A stretch of DNA of 64,000 nt from the NCBI GenBank assembly GCA_902561795.1, contig CACERG010000001.1, positions 124,001 to 188,000 on the forward strand, written 5' to 3'. This stretch comes from an uncultured Bacteroidota bacterium (GTDB lineage Bacteria; Bacteroidota; Bacteroidia; Flavobacteriales; Flavobacteriaceae). Position 1 is the stretch's first letter, and every line of letters starts with the position of its first letter. Positions 18,431 through 28,195 of the stretch are shown here, piece after piece. Under the pieces are notes generated by a model. It was not told where the DNA came from. It saw nothing but the letters and a program-made list of their open reading frames with translations, and did no database searches. The translations under genes and the position numbers were made by a program.

Positions 18431-19117
18431 TTATTCTGTATAAATTTTGCCGCCTAGCTTTTTGTTTGTAATTGTCTTATTTGGTTTCCCAAAAACTCGT
18501 AAAACTCCGCTTACAATGTTTGCGTTTAAAAGGGTTTTAGCTTTAATATATGCATATCCTCCTAGTATGCCCCTTATTTTGGATTGTTCTGTTTTAAGGC
18601 TTTCGGCCTCACATATTCCTCCTGAATGAAAGTAGAGTTCATGATTCACAACTTCGCCCGAAAGGTGTATTTTTCCACCTAAGCCTACTTGTGTATCTAA
18701 CCGTTGCAGTTTTACGCAGAGGTCGATTTTCGAATTTGTTGAGGCAAACAAAATAAGCTTGGTTTGATCTAATCTTAAAGAAGATTTTATTGTGCTCCCC
18801 TGATAGGCTGAAATACTGTTTAAAGTACTATTAAAATAAAGATCTATTTTAGTAGCTTCTTGGTTAAAAATATCTCCCCTAGATGTTCTAATTTTTAAAT
18901 TCCCGTCTTTAATTGTAACAACAATCAGATCTGAGTTTGGTCCAGTAGCTATAATTTTATTAACGTCTGATGAAATTAAATTTACTTCAATATTTGAATA
19001 TGTTTTAATTCCCGTAAAAGATCCTGTAGTTAATACTCTCCTGCTATTGTCCTGACAAAACCCAGTCGTTATTAATCCAATAACTAAAAAATAAAATAAT
19101 AGTTGTTTCTTTTTCAT
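18431..19117 (-). CDS. GIN/DUF2807 domain secreted protein
   Basis: This 228-aa protein starts with a signal peptide (MKKKQLLFYFLVIGLITTGFCQ), then shows the repeated beta-strand pattern of the DUF2807 putative auto-transporter adhesin (head GIN) family: SFTGIKTYSNIEVNLIS near the N-terminus, then GLGGKIHLSGEVV and a GILGGYAYIKAK segment, consistent with a right-handed beta-solenoid. It is expected in the envelope; no partner or function is known. It follows the rnr stop by only 3 nt, so it is probably read from the rnr transcript. Confidence 0.78.
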   Translation of the reverse strand: MKKKQLLFYFLVIGLITTGFCQDNSRRVLTTGSFTGIKTYSNIEVNLISSDVNKIIATGPNSDLIVVTIKDGNLKIRTSRGDIFNQEATKIDLYFNSTLNSISAYQGSTIKSSLRLDQTKLILFASTNSKIDLCVKLQRLDTQVGLGGKIHLSGEVVNHELYFHSGGICEAESLKTEQSKIRGILGGYAYIKAKTLLNANIVSGVLRVFGKPNKTITNKKLGGKIYTE

Positions 19118-19120
19118 GTA

Positions 19121-21268
19121 TCATTCTACTAGTAAAAAATCCAAGAACCTCTTCTCAACGTTTGCTTTGTGTACTTTTATTCGCAGCATATCTCCAAGCT
19201 GATAGATTTGCTTTGTGTTTCTTCCAAAAATTGAGTGGTTATCAATATTGTAGATATAAAAATCTCCTTTCATGTCCTTCAATCTAATCATACCCTCGCA
19301 TTTATTTTCTATTATCTCAACATAGATTCCTCTTTCTGTAACTCCTGAGATAACTCCCTCAAACTCTTTTCCTATTTTGTTTTGCATAAAAACAATCTGC
19401 ATATGCTTGATAGAATCTCTTTCTGCTTTTGTGGCTAGTTGTTCTCTTATAGATGAGTGTTTACAGGCTTGTTCTAAAACACTTTGCTTTGTGTTTTTCT
19501 TATCTTCTAAATATGAATTTAACAGCCTGTGAACGAGAACATCAGGATACCTACGTATTGGAGAAGTAAAATGGGTATAATGATCGAATCCAAGGCCATA
19601 ATGACCTATATTTTTTGTTGTGTATTCTGCTTTTGACATACTTCTCAAGGCTAAGGTGTCTATAAGGTTTTGTTCTTTTTTACCTTTGCATTGATCTAAT
19701 AACTTATTTAATGCTCTATTGACATTTTTGCTTTTAAGGTTAAAATCATATCCAAAAGAAGAACTCGTCTTTTGTAGGCTATATAATTTTTCCTCATCAG
19801 GGCTGTCATGAACCCTAAAAATAAATGGTCTCTTTTTTTGCCTTTTAACGTACGAGGCAACCTTCTTATTTGCTAAAAGCATAAACTCCTCTATTAGTTT
19901 ATTTGCGTCACCGTATTCTTTATAAAAGACACTTACTGGCTCGTTTTTATTGTTCAAGTTGAAATTGACCTCTTTTCTTTCAAAGGATATTGCTCCGTCT
20001 TTTATTCTTTTTTTGCGAAGCGTTTTTGCCAGATTATTAAAAATTATTATTGCGTCGTATAGATCTCCAGAAATTATGTAGCTTTCTTTCTGAAGAGAAA
20101 TGTGCTTCTTAATTGTCTTTGTTTGATTTTGTAATATATGATTTACCTCTTCATAAGAAAATCTTTTGTCGGATTTTATTACTGTTTTACCATACCATTC
20201 ATTTAAGACTTCACTTTCATTATTCATTTGGAAAACTGCTGAAAAAGTATATTTCTCCTCTTTTTCAATTAAAGAGCATAATTCATTTGATAGTTTTTCA
20301 GGCAACATTGGTACAACTCTGTCTACTAAATAAACAGATGTTCCTCTTTCGTAGGCTTCTTTTTCCATAAGGCTGTTTTCTTTAAGATAGTGACTAACGT
20401 CAGCTATATGAATTCCTATTTCGAACAAATCTTCGTTTATAATTTTTAATGACAGCGCATCATCAAAGTCTTTAGCATTTACCGGATCAATTGTTATTGT
20501 TGTTACTTTTCTGAAATCTCTTCTTCTTTTAAGTTCTTTTCTATCAATCTCTTTTTCTAATTGTTCTGCTTCTTCATTTACACCCTTTGGGAATACATAG
20601 GGAAGACCGTTTTCGTGTAAAATTGCATGTATTTCTGTCTCTGTTTCACCTGGCAGCCCTATGCCCTTTATTATTTTGCCGTTAGGGGCGTCTCTTCCTT
20701 CAAACCATTCTTTTATTATAACAACAACTTTTTCCCCGTTTTTATAGTTTTTAATTTCGTCCGGCTCAATAAAAATATCCGTATACATTAATCCTCGTTT
20801 GGTTAAAACAAAACCATAATCGGATTTTAAGACTAACTCACCGACGTATTCTTTTTTGTTTCTTTCTAGAACCTTTATGACTCCCGCTTCTTTGCTTTTC
20901 CCAGTTATAATAAAATTAATTAAGTCACCATCCAGAGCTCTATTTAACTTTACATTTGGTATAAATAATTCTTCTTTTTTTTCGGATGAATAAACTTTTC
21001 CTTTTCCGGACGGTAACAAACTCAATCTACTCGTATATATGGTTTTTTCTTTTATTCTGAATACATATTTACCCTTTCTTTCTTCAATTAAAATTTTGTT
21101 TTTACTTAAATTTAATAGGACACTTATAATCTTATTCCTGTCTTTATCCTCTTTAAAACCTAAAGAAGAAGCAACTTGCTTATAGTTAAAAGCTTTATTT
21201 GGATTTTTTTTATAAAATTTTAAAACTTTTCTTTTTACTTCTTTGTTCTCTTTTCTCGCTTTTGACAT
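19121..21268 (-). CDS. rnr: Ribonuclease R
   Basis: RNase R is a 3'-5' exoribonuclease that degrades structured RNA. The 715-aa protein has N-terminal winged-helix/cold-shock regions, the RNB catalytic motif INPVNAKDFDDALSL-like (here IDPVNAKDFDDALSL) with its aspartates around residue 265, HIADVSHYL, GHYGLGFDHYTHFTSPIRRYPD, and a C-terminal S1 domain beginning GVISGVTERGIYVEI. Length and order are standard. It is transcribed away from the large AT-rich gap toward the DUF2807 gene. A TATCTTTG box lies 17 nt before the ATG. Confidence 0.97.
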   Translation of the reverse strand: MSKARKENKEVKRKVLKFYKKNPNKAFNYKQVASSLGFKEDKDRNKIISVLLNLSKNKILIEERKGKYVFRIKEKTIYTSRLSLLPSGKGKVYSSEKKEELFIPNVKLNRALDGDLINFIITGKSKEAGVIKVLERNKKEYVGELVLKSDYGFVLTKRGLMYTDIFIEPDEIKNYKNGEKVVVIIKEWFEGRDAPNGKIIKGIGLPGETETEIHAILHENGLPYVFPKGVNEEAEQLEKEIDRKELKRRRDFRKVTTITIDPVNAKDFDDALSLKIINEDLFEIGIHIADVSHYLKENSLMEKEAYERGTSVYLVDRVVPMLPEKLSNELCSLIEKEEKYTFSAVFQMNNESEVLNEWYGKTVIKSDKRFSYEEVNHILQNQTKTIKKHISLQKESYIISGDLYDAIIIFNNLAKTLRKKRIKDGAISFERKEVNFNLNNKNEPVSVFYKEYGDANKLIEEFMLLANKKVASYVKRQKKRPFIFRVHDSPDEEKLYSLQKTSSSFGYDFNLKSKNVNRALNKLLDQCKGKKEQNLIDTLALRSMSKAEYTTKNIGHYGLGFDHYTHFTSPIRRYPDVLVHRLLNSYLEDKKNTKQSVLEQACKHSSIREQLATKAERDSIKHMQIVFMQNKIGKEFEGVISGVTERGIYVEIIENKCEGMIRLKDMKGDFYIYNIDNHSIFGRNTKQIYQLGDMLRIKVHKANVEKRFLDFLLVE

Positions 21269-21775
21269 GTAAATTCACTTCAAAGCAAAGATAAAATATT
21301 CAATGTCTGAATCATATTAACAGAATTAACAATATTTATTATCTAGTAAATTTTTTATTTTTATATATATGTATATATATATATAGTGTTAATATCATGA
21401 AAAAAAAAGGCTTATGTCTTTTGTAGTTTGCCAAAGACTAAAATATTAAATTTTTTTAACTGCTTGTAAACGGCATTAAAAGTTAATTATTAATTGTTTA
21501 GCGATTTACTAACTGACTGTTAATAAAATAAAATTGTTATAAAAAAGAAAGTACATATCAATTCTAATTGTTAAAAATCTTCTTTTTGTAGTTACAATTT
21601 TTATGATAAAAAATGATAAAGGATATTATAAATGTTATTTTTTTGTAAACGCACACTAGAAACAACAAATCAAAAAAAAAAAATAACTTTTTGTCAACAA
21701 AAAATTAATAAAGATGTGAACCAAAGACAAAGCTAAATTATCATTCTCTTTATTTTTATAAAAAATATTTTTAAT
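21269..21775. other. 507-bp AT-rich intergenic region, candidate replication origin
   Basis: The longest gap of the core region separates the divergent rnr and rpiB genes. It contains the 9-mer ATATTAACA at 21314-21322, its inverted copy at 21387-21395, the close relative TGTTAATAA at 21518-21526, TGTTAAAAA at 21569-21577, and an alternating TA run at about 21361-21385. No ORF or RNA gene is recognised. The boxes resemble AT-rich variants of DnaA boxes, and the run could unwind easily. parS sites 8-10 kb away and nearby rnpA and mnmG fit an origin region, but dnaA is not here and no classical TTATCCACA box is present. Confidence 0.4.
21286..21293 (-). promoter_or_regulatory. -7 promoter element of rnr
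   Basis: On the minus strand this is TATCTTTG, a TAnnTTTG match, ending 17 nt before the rnr ATG. Confidence 0.4.
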
Positions 21776-22207
21776 ATGAGATTAAGTATAGGGAATGATC
21801 ATGCAGGAACGGAATATAAAAAAGAAATCATAGACTTCTTAAAATTAAGGGGGCACGATATTCAAAACCATGGGACAGACACAACAGAAAGTGTAGATTA
21901 TCCAGATTTTATTCATCCAGTAGCAAACGATGTTGCTAGTAAAAAATCAGATCTCGGGATTATTGTATGTGGAAGTGGAAATGGTGCGGCAATGACCGCA
22001 AATAAACACCAAAATATAAGAGCTGCTCTTTGCTGGAATAAAGAATTAGCAAAGTTAGCAAGACAACACAATAACGCAAATATTTTAAGCTTACCAGCAA
22101 GATTTATATCTATCAAAGAGACAAAGGAAATCGTAGACCAGTTCATAAAAGAAAAATTCGAAGAGGGAAGGCATAAAAGAAGAGTAGATAAAATTCCATG
22201 TCCCTAA
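21776..22207 (+). CDS. rpiB: Ribose-5-phosphate isomerase B
   Basis: RpiB interconverts ribose 5-phosphate and ribulose 5-phosphate in the pentose phosphate pathway. The 143-aa protein shows the N-terminal IGNDHAGTEYKKEI, the phosphate/active-site loop IIVCGSGNGAAMTANK, and the C-terminal HNNANILSLPARF. The usual catalytic Cys is present in IVCGSG. The gene is divergent from rnr across the AT-rich gap, and its last 10 bases overlap the start of the GNAT gene, so the two are coupled. Confidence 0.95.
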   Translation: MRLSIGNDHAGTEYKKEIIDFLKLRGHDIQNHGTDTTESVDYPDFIHPVANDVASKKSDLGIIVCGSGNGAAMTANKHQNIRAALCWNKELAKLARQHNNANILSLPARFISIKETKEIVDQFIKEKFEEGRHKRRVDKIPCP

Positions 22208-22662
22208 AACATAAAATCTTTTACAAAAAATTTGATAGTTTATCACGAAAAGAGATACACGATCTTTTTTTGTTGAGATCAGAGGTTTTTGTTGTTGAAC
22301 AAAACTGTGTTTATCAAGATATTGACGGAAGAGATGAAAAAGGAGAGCATGCGTTAGTAAAAAAAAACAATAAGATTATTGCATATGCACGTGTTCTAGA
22401 GGACAGAGTTTCTAACAATATATCAATAGGCAGAATAGTTGTGTCGAAAAAAGAAAGAGGAAATTCTTTAGGGAGCGATCTACTAGACTTTATACTTAAA
22501 AAAATACATGAAGAAAAACCTAAGAGGACAATAAAAATATCGGCGCAAGCGCATTTAGAAAAATTTTACACAGACCATGGCTTTAAAAGAACAAGCAATA
22601 CTTATATGGAAGACGGAATACCCCACATTTCAATGACACACGTTAGAGTAGTGCGAAACTAA
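22198..22662 (+). CDS. GNAT family N-acetyltransferase, ElaA-like
   Basis: The 154-aa protein resembles ElaA-type acetyltransferases: LRSEVFVVEQNCVYQDIDG near residue 30, IGRIVVSKKERGNSLGSDLL containing the acetyl-CoA-binding R-x2-G-x-G/S-like loop, and a C-terminal FYTDHGFKRTSNTYMEDGIP. The acceptor substrate is unknown. It overlaps rpiB by 10 bp and ends 4 bp inside the convergent rnpA gene. Confidence 0.87.
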   Translation: MSLKHKIFYKKFDSLSRKEIHDLFLLRSEVFVVEQNCVYQDIDGRDEKGEHALVKKNNKIIAYARVLEDRVSNNISIGRIVVSKKERGNSLGSDLLDFILKKIHEEKPKRTIKISAQAHLEKFYTDHGFKRTSNTYMEDGIPHISMTHVRVVRN

Positions 22663-22997
22663 ACTTTGATTATCAGTGAATAAACTTCCTTAATAAGCAA
22701 AGAAAGATCCGGAAGTTTTAAACCTTTATACAAGAAAAGACAATGTCCGCTAAAAGAGATATCATTTTCATTCTTTTTGATAGCTTCCCTTAAAAGCCTC
22801 TTAATTTTGTTTCTATCCACCGCACGTTTGAAGAGTTTCTTTGAAACAGTAACAGCAACCTCTAAATGCTCAATTTTGTCGTTTTTAATAAGCCGAAGAA
22901 TTAAAAAATCAGTTTTAATGACAGTTGAAGCATTAAAAACTGCGCGAAGTTTTATCTTCCCTTTTAACCGTTTAATTTTTTTGCTCTGCAGGACCAT
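22659..22997 (-). CDS. rnpA: Ribonuclease P protein component
   Basis: RnpA is the protein subunit of RNase P, which trims the 5' ends of pre-tRNAs. The 112-aa basic protein has the N-terminal KKIKRLKGKIKLRAVF, the core VAVTVSKKLFKRAVDRNKIK and the following RLLREAIKKN, which together are the RNR signature. The ATG at 22997 lies inside the 3' end of the M1 peptidase gene, overlapping it by 26 nt, and the upstream residues fit the family well. Instead of the usual rpmH neighbour, it closes a SulP-MBL-M1 peptidase operon. Confidence 0.9.
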   Translation of the reverse strand: MVLQSKKIKRLKGKIKLRAVFNASTVIKTDFLILRLIKNDKIEHLEVAVTVSKKLFKRAVDRNKIKRLLREAIKKNENDISFSGHCLFLYKGLKLPDLSLLIKEVYSLIIKV

Positions 22998-24807
22998 AGT
23001 AATTATTGTTCTTATCTATGTCAGCCATTAAATTACTAGGATCTATAATTATTGCCTTTATTTGATCTTTAGGAATGTTAATTTTCAAATTGTAATTCAG
23101 GCTAGACCAGGCCCAGTCTTTTTGAACGATCCAGCCAATATCATATGGATTTTGTTTTTCCCCTCGCATCAAAGAGATGGGTATGTAATGTAGTTTGCTT
23201 TCACCCTTTTTAGACATAACCAATATTTCAAGAGGCATAGGCATCAACTCTTTCCGCTTAATCTTTATAAGTGTTGAGGCTCCGCTTTCAACCACTTCCT
23301 CAAGGGCATAATCGATTTTATTAGTTGTTTGAGTCCAGTCGGTCAAATACCATTGAAGTTGTATACCCGAAACACGTTCAGCAATTCTTCTAAAATCATT
23401 CGGTTGGGGATGCTTAAATTTCCATTCCCTGTAATATTCTTGGAGAGTTTTGATTAAATTGTCAAAACCAATAATGTAGCCAAGCTGACTCAAAAAGACA
23501 GCCCCTTTGCTGTAGGCAGTGCTTTCATATGCATAATTATGATAGTATCGGTTTGCATTCGTGCTTTGTGGCATTTCTCCACCAGACAATGCAAGTCGGT
23601 AATAACCATAATAAGAGTTTTGCAAGGGAAACTCTTTGTTTTCTTCCAGAATTTCGTTAGTAGCAAGCGTGGAGATAAAGGTTGTGAAACCTTCATCCAT
23701 CCACTCATGTTTTGTTTCATTTGTTGCCAGAACATGTTGAAACCATGAATGCGCTAGCTCATGTGCCGTTACTCCAAATAAGGACCCATATTTTCTTCCT
23801 CCAGTAATTAAAGTAAGCATCGCATATTCCATTCCCCCATCACCACCCTGCACAACAGAATATTGTTTATAAGGATAGGGACCAATATTTTTATTAAAAT
23901 ACCGCATCATTTTAGCGGTATCCGGCTGTAATTTTTTCCAATTAGAAATTATATCAGAATCATTTTTATAAAAAAAGTGTAATGTAACACCGTTAGGTCC
24001 AGGATAAGTATCATGAATGTAATCCTTATCCGCTGCCCAGGTAAAATCATGCACCATAGGAGCAACAAAATGCCATGTTATTTTCCCCTTTTTCGTTTTA
24101 GGTTTTTTTCTTTCATGGTACCCCATACCTATTTCAGAGGCATTTTCTAAGTATCCGCTACCCGCGACCATATATTCTTTCTCGAGAGAAATTTTAACAT
24201 CAAAATTTCCCCACACACCGTGAAATTCTCTACCAATATAAGGGTCGGCGTTCCATCCGTCTACATCATATTCAGCCATTTTCGGGTACCATTGTGCCAT
24301 AGAGAATTCCACTCCTTCAGAAGAGTTTTTTCCAGCTCGCCGAATAACATCTGGAACGTGCCCTTCAAAGGAAAGATTAAAAGTCGAAGAACCACCGGGA
24401 GGAATTGGAGTGTTTAGCGGCACCTCAAGAATTGTCTCAGAAGCGACGGTTTCTAAGCGCATGCCATCTTGAGTTAAATCAGAAACTTTCAAATAACCTT
24501 GCTGATCTTTGCTTAGACTGTCTAAAGATACTTTAAAACGCCTGTTTCTGTCAGGAGAATTTTTCTGTTGCACCGCCATTTCGCTACCGGGCTGAAAAGC
24601 ATTAAAGTACAGATGAAAAAACACTTTCTTAAGTGTTTCAGATGAGTTGTTTTTATATTCAACAGTTTGTGTCCCAGAATAAATAGCTGTTTCTGGATTA
24701 AGATCAACCTCTATTTTGTAGTTAACAAATTGTTGCCAGTATTGAGCACCAATCTTAGTACTTATTAGAAGAAACACGAAAAACAGACAAAACCGATAAC
24801 TATTCAT
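22972..24807 (-). CDS. M1 family metallopeptidase, secreted
   Basis: The 611-aa protein has a signal peptide (FCLFFVFLLISTKIGAQ), an N-terminal beta-domain, and a gluzincin catalytic domain with HELAHSW and, 18 residues on, the glutamate in MDEGFTTF, completing HExxH-x18-E. The aminopeptidase GxMEN motif appears as GGMEYAM, a known variant for this group. It should hydrolyse peptides in the periplasm or outside the cell. It starts 10 nt after the MBL-fold gene and overlaps rnpA at its end. Confidence 0.92.
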   Translation of the reverse strand: MNSYRFCLFFVFLLISTKIGAQYWQQFVNYKIEVDLNPETAIYSGTQTVEYKNNSSETLKKVFFHLYFNAFQPGSEMAVQQKNSPDRNRRFKVSLDSLSKDQQGYLKVSDLTQDGMRLETVASETILEVPLNTPIPPGGSSTFNLSFEGHVPDVIRRAGKNSSEGVEFSMAQWYPKMAEYDVDGWNADPYIGREFHGVWGNFDVKISLEKEYMVAGSGYLENASEIGMGYHERKKPKTKKGKITWHFVAPMVHDFTWAADKDYIHDTYPGPNGVTLHFFYKNDSDIISNWKKLQPDTAKMMRYFNKNIGPYPYKQYSVVQGGDGGMEYAMLTLITGGRKYGSLFGVTAHELAHSWFQHVLATNETKHEWMDEGFTTFISTLATNEILEENKEFPLQNSYYGYYRLALSGGEMPQSTNANRYYHNYAYESTAYSKGAVFLSQLGYIIGFDNLIKTLQEYYREWKFKHPQPNDFRRIAERVSGIQLQWYLTDWTQTTNKIDYALEEVVESGASTLIKIKRKELMPMPLEILVMSKKGESKLHYIPISLMRGEKQNPYDIGWIVQKDWAWSSLNYNLKINIPKDQIKAIIIDPSNLMADIDKNNNYYGPAEQKN

Positions 24808-24817
24808 TTTTTTAAAA

Positions 24818-25678
24818 TTAATCGCTAAAATAAGAATCGAATTTATATTGTTCCCTCATACGAATGCCTTTTTCTGTTTTTTGAAGGGAAATTAACTCGT
24901 TATGAGGATCATGTTCAAATAACAATAGAGAATTATTCATAAGAGCATCATTTAAAAAAAACTCCTTTTCTTTTAAAGTTAATAGCGGGCGAGTGTCATA
25001 TGCCATAATATATGGAATAGGGAGGTGCCCAACGGTTGGTATTAAATCAGCAACATAAACAATCTGCCTTCCTTTATATTTTATTATGGGTAGCATTTGT
25101 TTTTCAGTGTGGCCATTTACCAAAAGTATTTTGAAAGGAAAAGGGGTTTTTGATAAGACTGGGCCGTCCCCTTCGATTAATTTAAGACAACCATTTTCGG
25201 ACAACGGTAAAATATTTTCTTTTAGAAAAGAGGCTTTTTCTCTTGAATTAGGATTAGTTGCCCATTTCCACTGAGCTTCATGTACCCAGTATGTGGCATT
25301 TTTAAAAGCAGGTATAAGCATACCCGATTTAGATTCGCGAATAACAGCACCGCCACAATGATCAAAATGAAGGTGTGTTAGAAAGACGTCAGTTATTTCG
25401 TCTTTGGAAAAACCAATTTTATTGAATGAATTTTCGAGAGAGTGTTTTCCCCATAATTTGTAATGCCCAAAAAACTTTGAACCCTGTTTATTTCCAAAAC
25501 CAGTATCAACTAAAATTAATCTATTTTCATTTTCAATCAAAAGGCATCGACACGACATTTCAATTAAATTATCTTCATCCGCAGGGTTTGATTTCTGCCA
25601 TAATTTTTTTGGCACTACACCGAACATCGCCCCACCATCGAGCTTAAAATTTCCTGCTTCAATTGTATAAATCTTCAC
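24818..25678 (-). CDS. MBL fold metallo-hydrolase
   Basis: The 286-aa protein contains the di-zinc motif THLHFDHCGG (HxHxDH) near residue 104, plus further ligands in VNGHTEKQM and ADLIPT. The overall layout resembles the AHL-lactonase/YflN-like group, but the substrate is not predictable. The only plausible start is GTG at 25678 (MKIYTIEAGNFKLDGG); no ATG lies near. It lies 25 nt after SulP and 10 nt before the M1 peptidase in one operon. No signal peptide is seen. Confidence 0.88.
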   Translation of the reverse strand: MKIYTIEAGNFKLDGGAMFGVVPKKLWQKSNPADEDNLIEMSCRCLLIENENRLILVDTGFGNKQGSKFFGHYKLWGKHSLENSFNKIGFSKDEITDVFLTHLHFDHCGGAVIRESKSGMLIPAFKNATYWVHEAQWKWATNPNSREKASFLKENILPLSENGCLKLIEGDGPVLSKTPFPFKILLVNGHTEKQMLPIIKYKGRQIVYVADLIPTVGHLPIPYIMAYDTRPLLTLKEKEFFLNDALMNNSLLLFEHDPHNELISLQKTEKGIRMREQYKFDSYFSD

Positions 25679-25703
25679 TGGGTTGATATTATAATTTTCT
25701 TTT

Positions 25704-27914
25704 TTAATGCAATAATTTGACTAATTCTTTACTATAATCAATTAATGCAATTGTTTCATCTGTTCTAGCTAATTTAATCTTATCGAATATTATTATACCC
25801 TCACCGTTACTTTCCAGATGATAAATTTGCTTATTCTCAAAAAAACTTATGAGACCTTCAGTAAAAAACGACCGTATTTTTGCTTCATCGTTACCAGTCA
25901 CAAGAAATTTTTTTGAGAAACCAGGATACATTTCAAAGTCTATGTCTTTATGTCCTGTAAACGCAATAACTCTATCAAAGATTTTTTCAATAATCCCTTC
26001 TTTTTCCATCGCAAAAACAGGGATGTTTTTGTTAATTTTCAAAAACATTACCGTAGTGTTAAATGTCTCAGACGAAAAAGCTGCACCATCATTAAATGTA
26101 ACATCAGAAATTTCCCATTCGACACTAAATTCACTAAAAAAACCACGGAGGCAATTGGTTTTGCGTTCAATTGGCCTAATTTCAAAAAAGTGAAATTTTT
26201 TCAAGTAAGAGGTATTCCAATTCACTTTAGTGTTGTATTCATAATCGTTTTCATTTGCCAAATCCTGTAATCTTTTTTGTCTAGGAGATAATTTCTCAAT
26301 ATTGTTCTTAAGAGAAATTTTTAAAGCTCTATTATATGGGGAGGTTGACACATGAGAATCTAAACCTGAAATGACAACTTTACCGCCAGTTTCCTTTTGA
26401 GCTTTTAAAAAATCAACCAAAAAATCCATGTATGTCATACCCACAAGCCTTGTTTGGGACAAATCTATTTTAACATCAGCCCCCGAAGGAATTCTGGAAA
26501 TAAGATTATTTATACCGAAAACACTTAAAAAATTTGCAATCCCTTTAATTTTTAGATAATAATCATTTTCTGAGTTAGAAACCAGATTTGAGCCTGAGTG
26601 GAAGACCAATTTAAAAAATCGAGGTATTGAAACTCTTGCAAGTAACATATGGCTTACCAAAACCAAAAGCAAACCACCAAGCAGGCCAATTAAAAGATTT
26701 GAGTAAAGAGTCAAAATCATTGTCGCTAAAAAAAAGATCAATTGTTCAGATCCTTTGGAATAAACTTGTTTAATCACAGTTGGTGATGCTAATTTAAAAC
26801 CAGTGTAAACAAGTAATATTGCAAAAGCACAAAGTGGTACTTGACGCATAACAGGACTTAAAACAACTATAAATAGAAATAAAAATATTCCTTGATATAA
26901 ATTAGACCATTTAGTTTTGGCTCCATTGTGTATGTTAACAGTGCTCCTTATTATAACAGCTATTATGGGTAAACCACCAATCATTCCTGCTGCTATCGTG
27001 CTTATACCGATACCGGTTAGTTCTTTATTTAGATCTGTCTTTCTTTTGTAAGGATCAAGTTTATCTACAGCTTTTGCAATCGCCAATGATTCAATACTTG
27101 TAATCATTAGTATAGAAAGTACAGTTGTCCAAAATTCGATAGTATTGATTTTGTTAAAATTCGGGTGAATAATTGATCCGGAGATTTTGTCGGGGATTTC
27201 TAACAATAGTTTAGGTCCTAATTCATAATTGGTTCCCAAAAAAGAAAGTATATGATTGTCAAAAAAATTAAATCCGTACACAAAAGGAATTGAAAGTGCA
27301 ACCACCCACATAGGAGCAGGTAATATTTGAAAAAAACGAAAATTTAATTTAGAATGAAAAATTAACAAAACTAAACCAGTTAGTGAAATAATCACAACAA
27401 ACGGATTTGCTTGGGGCAATTTAACGACAGCATCTATTAGATTTTGAATAATACTGGGGCTATCAGATTGAGTGTCTAAAGCAACATGAATTTGCTTTGA
27501 AAAGATTATAATACCTATTGCTGCCAAAATTCCGTTTATCACAGAAGGGTGAAAGATTTCAGCAAGTCTCCCTAACTTTAATATCCCTAAAATAGTTTGA
27601 ATAGCACCAGAAACAACAATTGCTGCCAATATATAATTAAAGGCTTGCCCAGAGCCATCATCCAATAATGTAATCCCAAGCAATATTACTGCAATAACAC
27701 CTTTAGCAGGACCGTTGATAGATATGTGACCTCCTCTGTAAAGAGTTGTTATTACTCCGCCTACAATAGCTGAAATGATGCCGGACATAGCTGGAGCACC
27801 AGCGGCTAACGCTATACCCAGCGAAAGCGGCAAAGCAATCAAAGAAACACTTACGGCAGCAATCATGTCATTTTTCCAATGATCTACCATATCTCTCAAA
27901 TCTTTCCTAAACAT
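25704..27914 (-). CDS. SulP family inorganic anion transporter with STAS and extra C-terminal domain
   Basis: The 736-aa protein has about 10-12 membrane segments in the first 420 residues with the SulP hallmarks PLSLGIALAAGAPAMSG and GHISINGPAKGV. A cytoplasmic STAS domain follows at about residues 450-530 (VKIDLSQTRLVGMTYMDF). The roughly 200 residues after it form an extra, unrecognised C-terminal region. Family members exchange sulfate, bicarbonate or other anions across the inner membrane; no carbonic anhydrase gene is adjacent to indicate bicarbonate. It is the first gene of the operon that ends in rnpA. Confidence 0.9.
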   Translation of the reverse strand: MFRKDLRDMVDHWKNDMIAAVSVSLIALPLSLGIALAAGAPAMSGIISAIVGGVITTLYRGGHISINGPAKGVIAVILLGITLLDDGSGQAFNYILAAIVVSGAIQTILGILKLGRLAEIFHPSVINGILAAIGIIIFSKQIHVALDTQSDSPSIIQNLIDAVVKLPQANPFVVIISLTGLVLLIFHSKLNFRFFQILPAPMWVVALSIPFVYGFNFFDNHILSFLGTNYELGPKLLLEIPDKISGSIIHPNFNKINTIEFWTTVLSILMITSIESLAIAKAVDKLDPYKRKTDLNKELTGIGISTIAAGMIGGLPIIAVIIRSTVNIHNGAKTKWSNLYQGIFLFLFIVVLSPVMRQVPLCAFAILLVYTGFKLASPTVIKQVYSKGSEQLIFFLATMILTLYSNLLIGLLGGLLLVLVSHMLLARVSIPRFFKLVFHSGSNLVSNSENDYYLKIKGIANFLSVFGINNLISRIPSGADVKIDLSQTRLVGMTYMDFLVDFLKAQKETGGKVVISGLDSHVSTSPYNRALKISLKNNIEKLSPRQKRLQDLANENDYEYNTKVNWNTSYLKKFHFFEIRPIERKTNCLRGFFSEFSVEWEISDVTFNDGAAFSSETFNTTVMFLKINKNIPVFAMEKEGIIEKIFDRVIAFTGHKDIDFEMYPGFSKKFLVTGNDEAKIRSFFTEGLISFFENKQIYHLESNGEGIIIFDKIKLARTDETIALIDYSKELVKLLH

Positions 27915-28195
27915 AAAAACAGTAAATATTTATATTTTAAATTATTTTTTAGATTAATAATTATTTGCAGAACACTTAATAAATTAAATGATTATACGCC
28001 ACATACCTTGTCAGTAAAAATTTAATAATAAAAAAACCTTGTTAAATAACAATATAATAAAACATACCCCTTTATTAATATAAAAATTCATCTTATTAGC
28101 TTTTGCTACATAAATTAATATGATTTTTATGAAAGATTGAATAATTTATTTTTAAGAAAATCTGGCAGAAAGTAGAAAAATAGTTTGAAAATTAT
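27915..28195. other. 281-bp AT-rich intergenic region between SulP and lepA genes
   Basis: Both flanking genes are on the minus strand. I see no ORF, RNA gene or strong terminator, only a short palindrome TTGTTAAATAACAA near 28038. It must contain the SulP operon promoter, but I could not pick a convincing one. Confidence 0.5.

Noticed and set aside
21361-21385. TA repeat as a microsatellite of its own interest
   Set aside because: Better explained as part of the AT-rich intergenic region and its possible unwinding element.
25950-26270. 106-aa plus-strand ORF
   Set aside because: Shadow of the SulP gene; the SulP frame has clear family motifs.
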